Positions 25,635 through 35,436 of a DNA stretch of 64,000 bases are shown here, piece by piece. The stretch is from Mesobacillus boroniphilus (GTDB lineage: Bacteria; Bacillota; Bacilli; Bacillales; Cytobacillaceae). Every line of letters begins with the position of its first letter. Position 1 is the stretch's first letter. The notes beneath the pieces were generated by a model. It did no database searches and had not been told where the DNA came from. It saw nothing but the letters and a program-made list of their open reading frames with translations. Made by a program: the position numbers and the translations under genes. The DNA lies in the NCBI RefSeq assembly GCF_018424685.1, contig NZ_QTKX01000002.1:124001-188000 (forward strand). Direction: 5' to 3'.

Positions 25635-28619
25635 ATGGTTGAAATCAACCTGAATCGCCGGCAGTTCTTGAAGCTGTCAGGAGCCACTGCGGCTACCCTG
25701 GCGGTTGTCGAGTTGGGCTTTAACGAAAAAGAGGTCCACGCTAAAACAAAAGAATTCAAGATTGCCAAAGCTACTGTAACACCAACCATTTGTGCATTCT
25801 GCGGTGTAGGATGCGGCATCTTGGTACACACAAAGGATAATACTGTGGTTTATACGGAAGGGGATCCGGATAGCCCAGTGAACGAAGGTACACTTTGCAG
25901 TAAAGGCACTACGATCAGACAAGTCTACACATCTGAAAAGCGCTTAACGAAGCCATTGTATCGTGCTCCTGGCAGCAAGAAGTGGGAAGAGAAAAGCTGG
26001 GACTGGATGTATGAAACAATTGCACAACGCACGAAGGAAACACGTGACAAATCATTCATTGAAAAAGAAAATGGCATGTTTGTCAATAAAACCGAAGCCA
26101 TCGCGAGCTTAGGTGGAGCAGCTCTTGATAATGAAGAGACATATCTGCTTGCAAAAATGATGAGAGGGCTTGGCGTCGTATATCTCGAACACCAGGCACG
26201 AATATGACATAGTTCTACGGTTGCCGGTCTGGCACCTACAGTAGGACGTGGAGCAATGACTAACCATTGGAGCGATCTGCAAAATACCGATTGTGCATTG
26301 ATCATGGGCGGGAATCCTGCCGAGAATCACCCAATCTCTTTCAGATGGTTGACAAAAGCGAAGGAAAAAGGCGCGAAAATTGTCTCTGTCGACCCTCGTT
26401 TCACGAGGACATCGTCAAAGGCTGACGTCTATGCTTCACTTCGTTCAGGATCAGATATTGCATTCATGGGCGGAATGATCAACTATGCATTAGAGAATAA
26501 CTTGATCCACAGAGAGTATGTTGCTGAATATACGAATGCATCGTTCATTGTAAAGAAAGACTTTGAGTTTAATGATGGATTATTCAGCGGGTATGACGAA
26601 GCAACCCGTAAGTATGACAAGACAAAATGGGCTTATGAAACAGACGAAGAAGGAAATCCGAAAAAGGATAAAACCCTTACACACCCACGTTCTGTATTCC
26701 AATTAATGAGAAAGCATTATTCACGCTATGATGTCGACTCAGTTATTGCAGTAACCGGAACACCTAAAGAAGATTACCTAAAGGTCTGTGAAACTTTCTG
26801 CTCAACAAGCAAGATAGGAAAATCCGGAACGATTATGTATGCAATGGGCACAACCCAGCATACTGTTGGGACACAAAACGTCCGTGCCTTTGGAATCATC
26901 CAGTTGCTGCTTGGCAATATCGGCTTGCCTGGCGGCGGAATCAACGCAATGCGCGGGGAGTCCAATGTACAGGGTTCCACTGACTTTGCTCTTCTATATC
27001 ACCTGCTTCCAGGGTATATTGGAACACCAACTGCCATCCCTGAGCATGCGACATTAGAAGGCTACAATACAAAAGAAACACCTAGCGGAGGCTACTGGAG
27101 CAATAAACCTAAGTTTCTTACTAGCTTGCTGAAGGCCTGGTACGGCCCGAATGCGACAAAGGATAACGAATTTGGGTACCAATACCTTCCAAAAGGGAAC
27201 AAGAACTACTCCCATATCAATTTGTTCAACGCTATGTATAAAGGCGAACTGGAAGGTGCGTTCTTGTTTGGAACAAACCCTGTAGTCGGAGGCCCGAATG
27301 CAGGCAAAGAAAAAGAAGCGCTGTCCAAGCTTAAATGGATGGTTGCAGTTGACCTATGGGAAACTGAAACATCTGCTTTCTGGCAAGAGGAAGCTGGCAG
27401 TGACCCATCCAAGATCGACACAGAAGTATTCCTTCTGCCGGCAGCGAGCTCTTATGAGAAAGAAGGCAGCGTGTCCAACTCTTCCCGTTGGATGCAATAC
27501 CGCTGGAAGGCAATTGATCCAAAAGGAGAATCCCTGGCGGATTTGGAAATCATCCATATGTTGGTCAAGACTATCAAAGGCCTTTATAAGAATGAAAGTT
27601 CACCTGCAGCTAAGCAAATCAATGCACTGTATTGGAACTTTGGTGAAGGGCACCATCCTGATATCGACCTTGTGACCAGGGAAATTAACGGCTATGATCT
27701 GACGACAGGAAAGCTTTTGAAAGGGTTTGGCGATCTTAAGGATGACGGTACAACAAGCTCTGGTAACTGGATTTATTCCGGCTTCTATCCAGAGGAAGGC
27801 AAGAATCGCGCTAAGAACCGTGACAATAAGGATACTGGCGGCGGGAACTTCCTGAACTGGGCATTTGCATGGCCTGCAAACCGCCGAATTCTTTACAATC
27901 GCGCTTCTGCTGATCCAAGCGGCAAGCCATGGAGCGACAAAAAAGCGGTCATCTGGTGGGATGAAAGCCAGAAGAAATGGGTCGGCAATGACGTTCCTGA
28001 TTTCAAGCCAGTTCTGTCACCATCAGAACCGGGCGGAACCAATCCTTTCATCATGATCAACGGAGGGGTTGCAGGAGTTTACGCTCCAACATTGAATGAC
28101 GGTCCGTTCCCTGAACACTATGAGCCGTTTGAAAGTCCTGTTAAAAATGCCTTCTCAAGCCAGGAAATCAACCCAGCAATTGCAATCATCGAAGGGGAAT
28201 TCAACCTGAAAGGCGACAATAAGAAGTATCCAATCGTCGGTACTACTTACAGGGTATCTGAGCACTGGCAGTCCGGTTCGATGACACGTAACCAGGAATG
28301 GCTATCCGAACTGGCAGGCCATATGTATATAGAAATGAGTGAAGAATTGGCGAAGGAAAAAGGCATCAAGAACAAAGATCAAATCATTGTCAGTTCGGCC
28401 CGCGGCGAAATCAAAGCATATGCGATGGTTACCAAACGCTTCAAGCCTCACATGATGAACGGCAAGAAGGTCCATCAGGTCGGCATGCCTTGGCACTTTG
28501 GCTATAAAGGGTACGCAACAGGGGATACAGCAAACCGCTTGACACCTCATATCGGGGATGCAAACACGACAATCCCTGAATATAAGGCATTCCTCTGTGA
28601 TATAAGGAGGGCTGACTAA
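25635..28619 (+). CDS. fdhA: Formate dehydrogenase-N-type catalytic subunit, selenocysteine-containing
   Basis: This is the exported molybdopterin subunit that oxidises formate, 994 residues with Sec191 encoded by the in-frame TGA at 26205-26207. The frame is unbroken on both sides: residues before are LEHQARI and after HSSTVAGLAPTVGRGAMTN, matching the Sec-His region of E. coli FdnG. A SECIS hairpin follows the TGA. The N-terminus has a Tat motif (LNRRQFLKL) and one [4Fe-4S] site at Cys53, 56, 60 and 88. Other family segments are GGNPAENHPISF, GLPGGGINAMRGESNVQGS and WHFGYKG near the end. Without UGA decoding it would be a 190-residue fragment. Its stop overlaps the start of the beta subunit gene. 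Confidence 0.93.
26205..26236 (+). promoter_or_regulatory. Sec UGA codon with bacterial SECIS hairpin
   Basis: UGA (26205-26207) is followed after 11 bases by GGUUGCC (26219-26225), the loop GGUCU (26226-26230) and GGCACC (26231-26236). All bases pair except one bulged U. The bulged U and the GGUCU apical loop are the two features required by SelB in E. coli fdhF, and the 11-base spacing is the same. Confidence 0.92.
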
Positions 28620-29446
28620 TGGCGGACTATATTAAATATGTAGATGTGACTAAGTGTGACGGATGCCGCGCATGTATGGTCGCCTGCAAAAACTGGAACG
28701 ACCTTCCGGCTGAGCCGGAAGAGTTCCAGGGCAGTGTCCAATCACATGCAAATGTGACAGCGAACACATGGAACGTGCTGTCATTTATTGAGCACGAAGA
28801 CTCTAAAGGCAATCTCGATTACCTTTTCCGCCATTCCTCCTGCTTCCATTGCTCGGATGCGGCTTGCGTAAAGGTATGCCCGGAAGAAGCCATGCACTAT
28901 ACTGACTTTGGAACTGTAAATGTAGATAGTGATAAATGCGTAGGCTGCGGTTACTGCGAACAGAACTGCCCATTCGATGTTGTCCAATTGGCAACATATA
29001 AAGACAAGAACGGCAAGGAGTACAAGAAGGCACAGAAATGCACAATGTGCGTGGACCGTATTGAAGAAGGTATGCAGCCTGCTTGTGTGACCACTTGCCA
29101 CACAGACGCAATGGAATTTGGCACGAAAGAAGAAATGATCAAGAAGGCTGAAAAACGCTTGAGTGAAATCAAAGATAAGTATCCTAACGCGATGATTTAC
29201 AATCCAGAAGGAGTCGGCGGTACGCATACCATTTATGTGCTTGCTGAAAAACCATCTGTGTATGGACTGCCAGAAAAACCAAAAGTTCCTACATCAGCTG
29301 TTGTCTGGAAGGACTACGCACAGCCAATCGGAAAGATGATGCTTGGAGCGACAAGCATGGCGCTTGTTGGAGCATTCGTTTCCAGCAAGTTATTCAATAA
29401 AGAAGGCAAAGGCCATGAAGAGGATGGAGGTGGCAGCCATGAGTAA
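28619..29446 (+). CDS. fdhB: Formate dehydrogenase iron-sulfur (beta) subunit
   Basis: This 275-residue electron-transfer subunit has four ferredoxin-type [4Fe-4S] motifs: CDGCRACMVAC (about residues 14-24), CFHCSDAACVKVCP (about 77-90), CVGCGYCEQNCP (about 109-120) and CTMCVDRI with CVTTC (about 141-165). A single C-terminal helix (MMLGATSMALVGAFV) anchors it in the membrane, as in FdnH. It starts within the TAATG overlap of the catalytic subunit. It should carry electrons from the Mo site to the cytochrome b subunit. Confidence 0.93.
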   Translation: MADYIKYVDVTKCDGCRACMVACKNWNDLPAEPEEFQGSVQSHANVTANTWNVLSFIEHEDSKGNLDYLFRHSSCFHCSDAACVKVCPEEAMHYTDFGTVNVDSDKCVGCGYCEQNCPFDVVQLATYKDKNGKEYKKAQKCTMCVDRIEEGMQPACVTTCHTDAMEFGTKEEMIKKAEKRLSEIKDKYPNAMIYNPEGVGGTHTIYVLAEKPSVYGLPEKPKVPTSAVVWKDYAQPIGKMMLGATSMALVGAFVSSKLFNKEGKGHEEDGGGSHE

Positions 29447-30146
29447 AACTCAGTATTCAGGTGTGAAAGTAAAGCGATTCTCGAAAGGCTTTGTAATCGC
29501 ACATGCTGTGAACGCCATTTCATTTTTTGCGCTCTATATCACGGCCTTGCCAATGTATACAGAGTGGTTTGACTGGCTTTATCCAGTACTGGGCGGACCA
29601 GAAGGAGCGCGCCTGCTCCACAGGATTTTTGCGATTGCCTTCATTACGCCTACTTTCATCTGGCTAATCATGGATCCTAAGGGCTTCCTGCGCTGGGGAA
29701 AAGAGCTTGTTACATGGAAGAAGAGAGATTTGCAGTTTTTCACTGAGTTCGTCAAAGAACTCTTTGGCTTTAAGTTCAAGCATGTAAAACAAACATTCTT
29801 CAACGCTGGTGAAAAAATAAACTCGATCATCCAGATCCTGACTGCGATCCTGATCATCGGTTCGGGCTTCCCAATGTGGTTCCCAGACCTGTTCCCGAAA
29901 GCAGTTGTCCAATGGGCGTATGTAGCTCATAACATCGGCTTCGGCCTGGCAATTGCGGTAGTGGTCGGCCATATCTACCTAAGTGTCATCCACAAAAACT
30001 CAAGACCAGGATACACTGGTGTCATTACAGGTGAGGTTCCGGCAGAGTGGGCAAAGGACCACTATACAGAATGGTATGAAGAAGAAGTCAAGAAGGGTAA
30101 TTTCCCTGACCTTGATAAAGACAAGAACAAGAAAAAAGGCGCGTAG
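29439..30146 (+). CDS. fdhI: Formate dehydrogenase cytochrome b (gamma) subunit
   Basis: This 235-residue integral membrane cytochrome b556 has four helices. Candidate heme-ligating His are in GFVIAHAVNAISFF, RLLHRIFAIAF, AYVAHNIGFGL and VVVGHIYLSVIH. The start at 29439 follows GGAGGTGGCAGCC and overlaps the beta subunit gene by 8 bases; an ATG at 29343 would give a long non-matching extension. It passes electrons to menaquinone, completing an outward-facing FDH-N-type complex. Confidence 0.9.
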   Translation: MSKTQYSGVKVKRFSKGFVIAHAVNAISFFALYITALPMYTEWFDWLYPVLGGPEGARLLHRIFAIAFITPTFIWLIMDPKGFLRWGKELVTWKKRDLQFFTEFVKELFGFKFKHVKQTFFNAGEKINSIIQILTAILIIGSGFPMWFPDLFPKAVVQWAYVAHNIGFGLAIAVVVGHIYLSVIHKNSRPGYTGVITGEVPAEWAKDHYTEWYEEEVKKGNFPDLDKDKNKKKGA

Positions 30147-30159
30147 AAACCATTAATAG

Positions 30160-30193
30160 AGGGAATGGCTGTCCTGACCGGGCTCCATTCCCT
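30160..30193 (+). terminator. Hairpin between fdhI and fdhE
   Basis: AGGGAATGG (30160-30168) pairs with CCATTCCCT (30185-30193). Only a weak T-tract follows, so it may reduce but not stop transcription into fdhE and the molybdenum cofactor genes. Confidence 0.5.
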
Positions 30194-30233
30194 TCAAAAT
30201 TTAGAATAATAGAGTGAAAGAGGGGCTGCAGCA

Positions 30234-31043
30234 ATGAAAAAGTCCGTTGTCTCAAAAGAGTACCAGAAATTGCAGAAGGATATTATAGAATTGCAGGAGC
30301 AATGGAAGACTTCCCTGGATCCTGACTGTGTCCGGCCAAACCTTGATAAAGCGGCAATGGAGGCGGGAGTGCCTGTCACTGCTTTAGCGGTTATTGACTT
30401 TGATATTTCCCTATTCTTACAGTGGATAGAGGATATAGGAGGGCTTTTATCGAAGTATCAACCAGAGATTGAAACTTCGATGCAATCTTTAAAAAATCTA
30501 TTGGATGAAGAGACAGCTAAAAGATGGATAGATGAAGCATTTGCTTTTAACTATATTTATTTTGCAAGTTTCGCTGAGGAAAATGATTTGGATGGCTGGA
30601 TTCCTCAATTCGTGGCAGAGACGGCGCTTCGTCCATACCTGCAGCTGACTGCGGCTAAGGTTCAGGATGAAATCCATCACGGTGTGCACGGTGCGGGCTG
30701 CCCAGTTTGCGGAGAACCAGTACGCCTTGCGCAGCTTGAAGGGGAAGGAAAAAAGGTTGTGCACTGCCCGCGTTGTTCCGCTCATTGGAATGACCGGCGT
30801 ATAGCTTGCTCACACTGCGGAAATAACGATCACGAAACAGTGAAAATCCTGACAATCGAAGGAGAATCCGCGGCACAAATACAGATTTGTGAAGAATGCA
30901 AAGGGTATACTAAAGTAATTGATACAAGACAATATATTGTAAAGCCAACACCAGCCATGCTCGACCTGAACACAATCCACCTGGACTTTGTTGCCCAGGA
31001 GCATGGATACAAATCGGCTGGAGAAACAAAACAGACAAACTAA
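30234..31043 (+). CDS. fdhE: Formate dehydrogenase accessory protein FdhE
   Basis: This 269-residue protein of the FdhE family is needed for assembly of respiratory formate dehydrogenases. The N-terminal half is helical. The C-terminal half has four zinc/rubredoxin-like CxxC knuckles: CPVCGEP (about residue 156), CPRCSAHW (about 177), CSHCGNN (about 193) and CEECKGYTKVIDTR (about 219). It follows the FDH structural genes by 87 bases and precedes mobA, which fits its role in cofactor insertion. Confidence 0.9.
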   Translation: MKKSVVSKEYQKLQKDIIELQEQWKTSLDPDCVRPNLDKAAMEAGVPVTALAVIDFDISLFLQWIEDIGGLLSKYQPEIETSMQSLKNLLDEETAKRWIDEAFAFNYIYFASFAEENDLDGWIPQFVAETALRPYLQLTAAKVQDEIHHGVHGAGCPVCGEPVRLAQLEGEGKKVVHCPRCSAHWNDRRIACSHCGNNDHETVKILTIEGESAAQIQICEECKGYTKVIDTRQYIVKPTPAMLDLNTIHLDFVAQEHGYKSAGETKQTN

Positions 31044-31059
31044 AAGAAGGTGCTGTGGG

Positions 31060-31659
31060 ATGAAAGCCGGAGCGATTATTTTATCAGGCGGCAAATCTAG
31101 CAGGATGGGAAAGAATAAGGCTCTCCTGAAATTTCATGAAAAAACGAATATTGAGAGAATTAAGGATGAGTTACAGCACGTATTTGATGATATAATTCTA
31201 GTAACAAATGATCCTGAAACCTATCAGTTTTTAAATATTAAAACGGTTACAGACCAGTATCCGGGTTCCGGTCCACTAGCAGGAATCCATGCGGGACTCG
31301 AGGCATCAGACTATGAGGAAAATTTCGTTGTAGCCTGTGACATGCCTTTTGTATCCGCCGAACTTGCCTCAAGTCTTGTAAAAGCGCTAAAACACCACGA
31401 TGCAGTCGTACCTGTCAGTGAAGGCAGACAGCATCCGCTTTTTGCGGCATATCAAAAACGGGTCGCGCGAGAGGCGAAGGAATCCATTGAAGACGGAAAT
31501 TTAAGGATCAAGCATATGCTTGAAAAACTGCATGTCCGCTTTCTCGATGAGGCAGGTTTACAGCACTATTTCGAGGGCAGCCTTAATCGAGTATTTTTCA
31601 ATATGAACCATCCAGAGGAATATGAACATGCAAAGAAGTGGGCGGAATCCGGAGAGTAG
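31060..31659 (+). CDS. mobA: Molybdenum cofactor guanylyltransferase MobA
   Basis: This 199-residue nucleotidyltransferase has the GTP-binding loop LSGGKSSRMGKNKALL at residues 8-23. GSGPLAGIHAGL and VACDMPFV (metal-binding Asp) follow. It attaches GMP to molybdopterin to make the MGD form needed by formate dehydrogenase. The start at 31060 follows AAGGTGCTGTGGG; an earlier in-frame ATG at 30988 would overlap fdhE heavily. Gap to fdhE is 16 bases. Confidence 0.92.
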   Translation: MKAGAIILSGGKSSRMGKNKALLKFHEKTNIERIKDELQHVFDDIILVTNDPETYQFLNIKTVTDQYPGSGPLAGIHAGLEASDYEENFVVACDMPFVSAELASSLVKALKHHDAVVPVSEGRQHPLFAAYQKRVAREAKESIEDGNLRIKHMLEKLHVRFLDEAGLQHYFEGSLNRVFFNMNHPEEYEHAKKWAESGE

Positions 31660-31690
31660 TTTTCAGGTGCTAGAAAGGAAGTAAGTCAGC

Positions 31691-32923
31691 ATGCAATTTT
31701 TCAAAGTGAAAACGGTTGAGGAAACCTTTGCGTTAATTGATGAGAAAATTGGCAAGATCACGGAAACCGAAATCCGTCCTCTTGATGAGGCGCTTCACTA
31801 CATCCTGGCAGAGGATGTCACTGCGGGTGAGAATGTACCTGGTTTTGACCGCTCGACCGTCGATGGCTATGCGGTCATCGCCCGTGACACATACGGTTCA
31901 TCTGAATCGATGCCAGGCTTCTTGAATGTGGCTGGCGAGGTCCATATGGGAGAAGAAGCGGTAAAGCCAGTAGGCAGGGGCGAAGCGATATACGTACCAA
32001 CAGGCGGGATGCTGCCACCGGGCAGTGACAGCGTGCTGATGATCGAGCATTGCGAGGAAATTGGCGGGCTGTTGAATACGTACAAGCAAATCGCACCGGG
32101 CGAGAATGTCATCAGAAAAGGTGAAGACATCAAAGCAGGAGAGGTCCTATTATCCGAAGGGACAAGATTGCGGCCGCAGGAGCTTGGAGCACTGGCGGCA
32201 CTTGGTGTTTACGAGGTTAAAGTCTACCGAAAGCTGAAGGCTGCGTACCTTTCTTCAGGGGATGAAATTGTTCCTTTTGAAACGAAAACACTTGAAACAG
32301 GCCAAATCCGCGATATCAATTACTTGACCGTCAAGGGTCTGGTCAATGAGTGGGATATCGAACTCATTTACGGCGGAATCACACGCGATGACTATCAGGA
32401 ATTCGCCCAAAGAGCCCGCGAATTGTATGAACAGGCTGACTGCTTGATTTTATCTGGAGGAAGCTCAGTCGGCACGAAGGACTATACGACTGAGGTCATT
32501 CAGTCACTTGGAGATCCAGGCGTTTTTGTCCACGGAATTTCCATCAAGCCAGGGAAGCCAACAATCCTTGCTGTCGCCGACGGAAAGCCGGTCATTGGAC
32601 TGCCGGGTCATCCAGCATCCGCGATGATCATTTTTAAGCTTTTTGGCGAAAGGGTTTTCAGAAGGCTTAAGGGTGAAAGAATCGAGCGTAAGCCTGAACG
32701 CATTTTTGCCCGGATAGTGAAAAATATTGCTTCATCACCAGGAAGGTCCGATTATATCAGGGTAAGACTTGAGGAGAAGGATGGAGAATGGTGGGCCGAG
32801 CCGATCATTGGTAAGTCAGGCCTGATTACGACATTGGTAAAAAGCAATGGAATCGTCGAGATTGTTTCTGAAAAAGAAGGAATTTCACAAGGCGAATACG
32901 TTCCTGTAATTTTGACGAGATAG
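31691..32923 (+). CDS. moeA: Molybdopterin molybdotransferase MoeA
   Basis: This 410-residue MoeA inserts molybdate into adenylated molybdopterin. Family marks are FDRSTVDGYAV (about residues 57-67), GEAIYVPTGGMLPPGSDSV (about 100-118), SGGSSVGTKDYT (about 256-267) and PGKPTILAV...GLPGHPASAM (about 286-311). Domain IV ends the protein. It is followed 13 bases later by a second MoeA-type gene, so two MoeA paralogues are encoded in tandem. Confidence 0.93.
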   Translation: MQFFKVKTVEETFALIDEKIGKITETEIRPLDEALHYILAEDVTAGENVPGFDRSTVDGYAVIARDTYGSSESMPGFLNVAGEVHMGEEAVKPVGRGEAIYVPTGGMLPPGSDSVLMIEHCEEIGGLLNTYKQIAPGENVIRKGEDIKAGEVLLSEGTRLRPQELGALAALGVYEVKVYRKLKAAYLSSGDEIVPFETKTLETGQIRDINYLTVKGLVNEWDIELIYGGITRDDYQEFAQRARELYEQADCLILSGGSSVGTKDYTTEVIQSLGDPGVFVHGISIKPGKPTILAVADGKPVIGLPGHPASAMIIFKLFGERVFRRLKGERIERKPERIFARIVKNIASSPGRSDYIRVRLEEKDGEWWAEPIIGKSGLITTLVKSNGIVEIVSEKEGISQGEYVPVILTR

Positions 32924-32936
32924 GGGGAGCCGCATC

Positions 32937-34856
32937 ATGGATAAAATACGCTATAACCGAAAAATTTACCTTGAAGACAAGCCGCGCGCAAAAGCCAGGA
33001 ATGAAGTGCTGGCCGCGTTTGACCTGTCTCAGGAAAAAGAATGGATCCCGGCTGCCTCAGCCCTTGGCCGCATTACTGCTGAACCTGTTTTCGCCAATGT
33101 TTCAATGCCTTTTTACCATGCATCCGCGATGGACGGTATTGCCGTGAACGCCGAGGATACGTATGAAGCACATGAACAGCGTCCGCTCCATTTGAAAATG
33201 GATGAGCAATTCGTATACGTTGATACAGGAAATGCGATTCCGCCTCAATATAATGCCGTGATCATGGTTGAGAACATCCAGGTCATTGACGATGAAACAA
33301 TCGAGATCATCGAGCCGGCAACACCGTGGCAGCATATCCGCCCGATTGGGGAGGATATCGTCCAGGAGGAAATGTTGTTCACGCAGGGGCATCAATTGCG
33401 GCCTGCTGACCTCGGTGCACTCCTTGCGGCCCAGGTTACAGAGGTAGCCGTCGTCAAAAAGCCGCTTGTGACAATCATCCCGACCGGAAACGAACTAGTC
33501 AGCGCGGATTCTTCACTGTCATCAGGCAGGATTATTGAATTCAATGGAACGGTTTTTAGCAACTATGTAGAAGATTGGGGCGGAAATCCGTACCTGCACC
33601 CAATCGTGAAGGATGAGCCGGAAAAAATCAGGGAAGCACTGCTGGAAGCGGTGGAAACATCTGATATTGTCGTCATCAATGCCGGGTCATCAGCTGGTTC
33701 TAAGGATTATACAGTTCATATTCTTGAGGAGCTTGGCACTGTTTTTACCCATGGTGTCGCAACAAGGCCGGGTAAGCCAGTTATCCTTGGGAAAATTAAA
33801 GATAAGGTAGTTGTCGGTGTACCGGGCTATCCGGTTTCCGCCTATATGGCACTTGAGTGGTTTGTAAGACCGCTCGTTTGTAAATATCTAGGGATACCGG
33901 AACCAGAAAGGCCAAAGCTCGAGGTAAAGCTTGGCCGCAGGATCGTCTCCACGATGGGGGCGGAGGACTTTGTCCGAATGAATATCGGCTATGTGAATGG
34001 ACAATTTGTCGCTAACCCGTTGACACGCGCGGCGGGCGTCACCATGTCACTTGTACGCGCAGATGGTTTGCTCGTCGTACCGCCGGAGGAGCTAGGATAC
34101 GAACAAGGAGACATCGTCGAGGTCGAGCTATACAGACCTGTAGAAGAGATCAAGAACGCAATCGTCTTCAGCGGCAGCCATGATCTGACGATTGACCTGC
34201 TATCCTCCCAGCTCAAAAGGCAGCGAACGGACATGAAAATTGTTTCTTCCCATGTTGGCAGCATGGCCGGATTAATGGCAATCAGGAAAGGGGAAGCCCA
34301 TGTAGCGGGCATTCATTTGCTAGACCCGGAGACAAAGGAATATAATGTTACCTACGTAAAGAAGTTCCTGGCCGGGCAAGACGCAGTCCTTTACCCATTT
34401 TTAAAAAGAACCCAGGGCTGGATGCTGCCAAAAGGCAATCCACATGGAATCGAGAGTGTGAGCGACATCGCTTCTAAGGGTGCGGATTATGCCAACAGAC
34501 AGAAGGGCGCCGGTACACGTATATTGTTTGATTTAATGTTAAAAGAAGCGGGTTTGTCAGCAGACGAGGTGAACGGCTATGACCGGGAAATGTTCTCACA
34601 CTTGAGCGTCGCCGCAGAAGTGAAAGGGAACGACAACGCAGCAGGCCTAGGTATCTTCCCGGCCGCACGCGCAATGTCACTCGATTTCATCCCGGTAGCT
34701 GACGAAAATTACGATTTACTGATGACAAAGGCATTTTTCGAAAGCGAAAAGGGTATCTGGTTAAGGTCCGTGATCCAATCACAAGCCTTTAAAGCCGAAG
34801 TCGCCAAAATCGGCGGCTACGCAGTCGTCGAGAACCCAGAGCCGGTTTATTTTTAA
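32937..34856 (+). CDS. MoeA-like protein fused to a periplasmic-binding-protein-type domain
   Basis: This 639-residue fusion has residues 1 to about 405 forming a full MoeA module (MPFYHASAMDGIAVN, VIPTGNELVS region, NAGSSAGSKDYT, GVPGYPVSAYMA). From about FSGSHDLTIDLLSSQLKR onward it carries a PBP-like domain (AHVAGIHLLDPETKEYNV, KGAGTRILFDLMLKEAGL, GLGIFPAARAMSLDF) like those that bind molybdate or tungstate. Such MoeA-PBP fusions are known in Firmicutes and archaea. The domain may sense or channel the oxyanion in the cytoplasm. No signal peptide is present. Confidence 0.88.
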   Translation: MDKIRYNRKIYLEDKPRAKARNEVLAAFDLSQEKEWIPAASALGRITAEPVFANVSMPFYHASAMDGIAVNAEDTYEAHEQRPLHLKMDEQFVYVDTGNAIPPQYNAVIMVENIQVIDDETIEIIEPATPWQHIRPIGEDIVQEEMLFTQGHQLRPADLGALLAAQVTEVAVVKKPLVTIIPTGNELVSADSSLSSGRIIEFNGTVFSNYVEDWGGNPYLHPIVKDEPEKIREALLEAVETSDIVVINAGSSAGSKDYTVHILEELGTVFTHGVATRPGKPVILGKIKDKVVVGVPGYPVSAYMALEWFVRPLVCKYLGIPEPERPKLEVKLGRRIVSTMGAEDFVRMNIGYVNGQFVANPLTRAAGVTMSLVRADGLLVVPPEELGYEQGDIVEVELYRPVEEIKNAIVFSGSHDLTIDLLSSQLKRQRTDMKIVSSHVGSMAGLMAIRKGEAHVAGIHLLDPETKEYNVTYVKKFLAGQDAVLYPFLKRTQGWMLPKGNPHGIESVSDIASKGADYANRQKGAGTRILFDLMLKEAGLSADEVNGYDREMFSHLSVAAEVKGNDNAAGLGIFPAARAMSLDFIPVADENYDLLMTKAFFESEKGIWLRSVIQSQAFKAEVAKIGGYAVVENPEPVYF

Positions 34857-34887
34857 CATATTCTTGTTGTAGATAGAGATGCTCTAA

Positions 34888-34953
34888 CGGACAAACCGGG
34901 GGCAGAAACTGTGAAAAGTGTCCGTAAAAAACTATAATCCTGATCCGGATCAG
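34888..34953 (+). promoter_or_regulatory. Putative internal promoter with palindromic operator before moaE
   Basis: TATAAT (34933-34938) is a consensus -10 box with a weak -35 (TGTGAA at 34910-34915, 17-base spacer). CTGATCCGGATCAG (34940-34953), a perfect 14-bp palindrome, lies at the expected start site. An ACGGACA/TGTCCGT inverted repeat brackets the upstream half. This suggests a separately regulated transcript for moaE-moaD. The binding protein is unknown. Confidence 0.4.
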
Positions 34954-34971
34954 TTTATTGAGGTGATTTTG

Positions 34972-35436
34972 ATGAATTTTGAAATAGCGAAAGATCCAAT
35001 TAACGTCCAATCTGTCATTGATAAAGTGGTCCAGCGTGAAGCGGGGGCAATCACTACTTTCATTGGCACTGTGCGTGAATTGACAAAGGGCAAAAAAACC
35101 CTATACCTTATATATGAAGCATACGAGCCGATGGCGGTCAAAAAGCTTGAGCAGATCGGCATGGAAATCCAGGAGCGCTGGAATGGAGCCGAGGTTGCGA
35201 TTACGCACCGTGTCGGCAAGCTCGACATCACGGATATTGCAGTGGTAATCGCTGTATCTACGCCACACCGCAACGATGCATATGAAGCAAATCGTTATGC
35301 AATCGAGCGCATCAAGGAAATCGTTCCAATCTGGAAAAAAGAGCATTGGGAAGACGGCGAGGAATGGATTGGCAACCAACTAGAAACTGTCCCATATCCG
35401 ACAGGGAAACCGGAGGAGAAGGATTTAAATGAATAA
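34972..35436 (+). CDS. moaE: Molybdopterin synthase catalytic subunit MoaE
   Basis: This 154-residue large subunit of molybdopterin synthase converts precursor Z (cPMP) to molybdopterin with MoaD. Visible motifs are AGAITTFIGTVRELT (about residues 24-38), YEAYEPMAVKKLEQI, HRVGKLDITDIAVVIAVSTPHR and the conserved PIWKKEHWEDGEEW near the end. The ATG at 34972 has GAGGTG eight bases upstream; an upstream in-frame ATG at 34918 spans the promoter-like elements and is rejected. Confidence 0.92.
   Translation: MNFEIAKDPINVQSVIDKVVQREAGAITTFIGTVRELTKGKKTLYLIYEAYEPMAVKKLEQIGMEIQERWNGAEVAITHRVGKLDITDIAVVIAVSTPHRNDAYEANRYAIERIKEIVPIWKKEHWEDGEEWIGNQLETVPYPTGKPEEKDLNE

Noticed and set aside
25635..26256. 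Truncated or frameshifted formate dehydrogenase pseudogene
   Set aside because: Both halves are in the same frame, the single stop is TGA at the known Sec position, and a SECIS hairpin with all key features follows it.
34918..34971. Longer MoaE start
   Set aside because: It would include the -10 box and palindrome, and MoaE homologues begin at the SD-preceded ATG at 34972.
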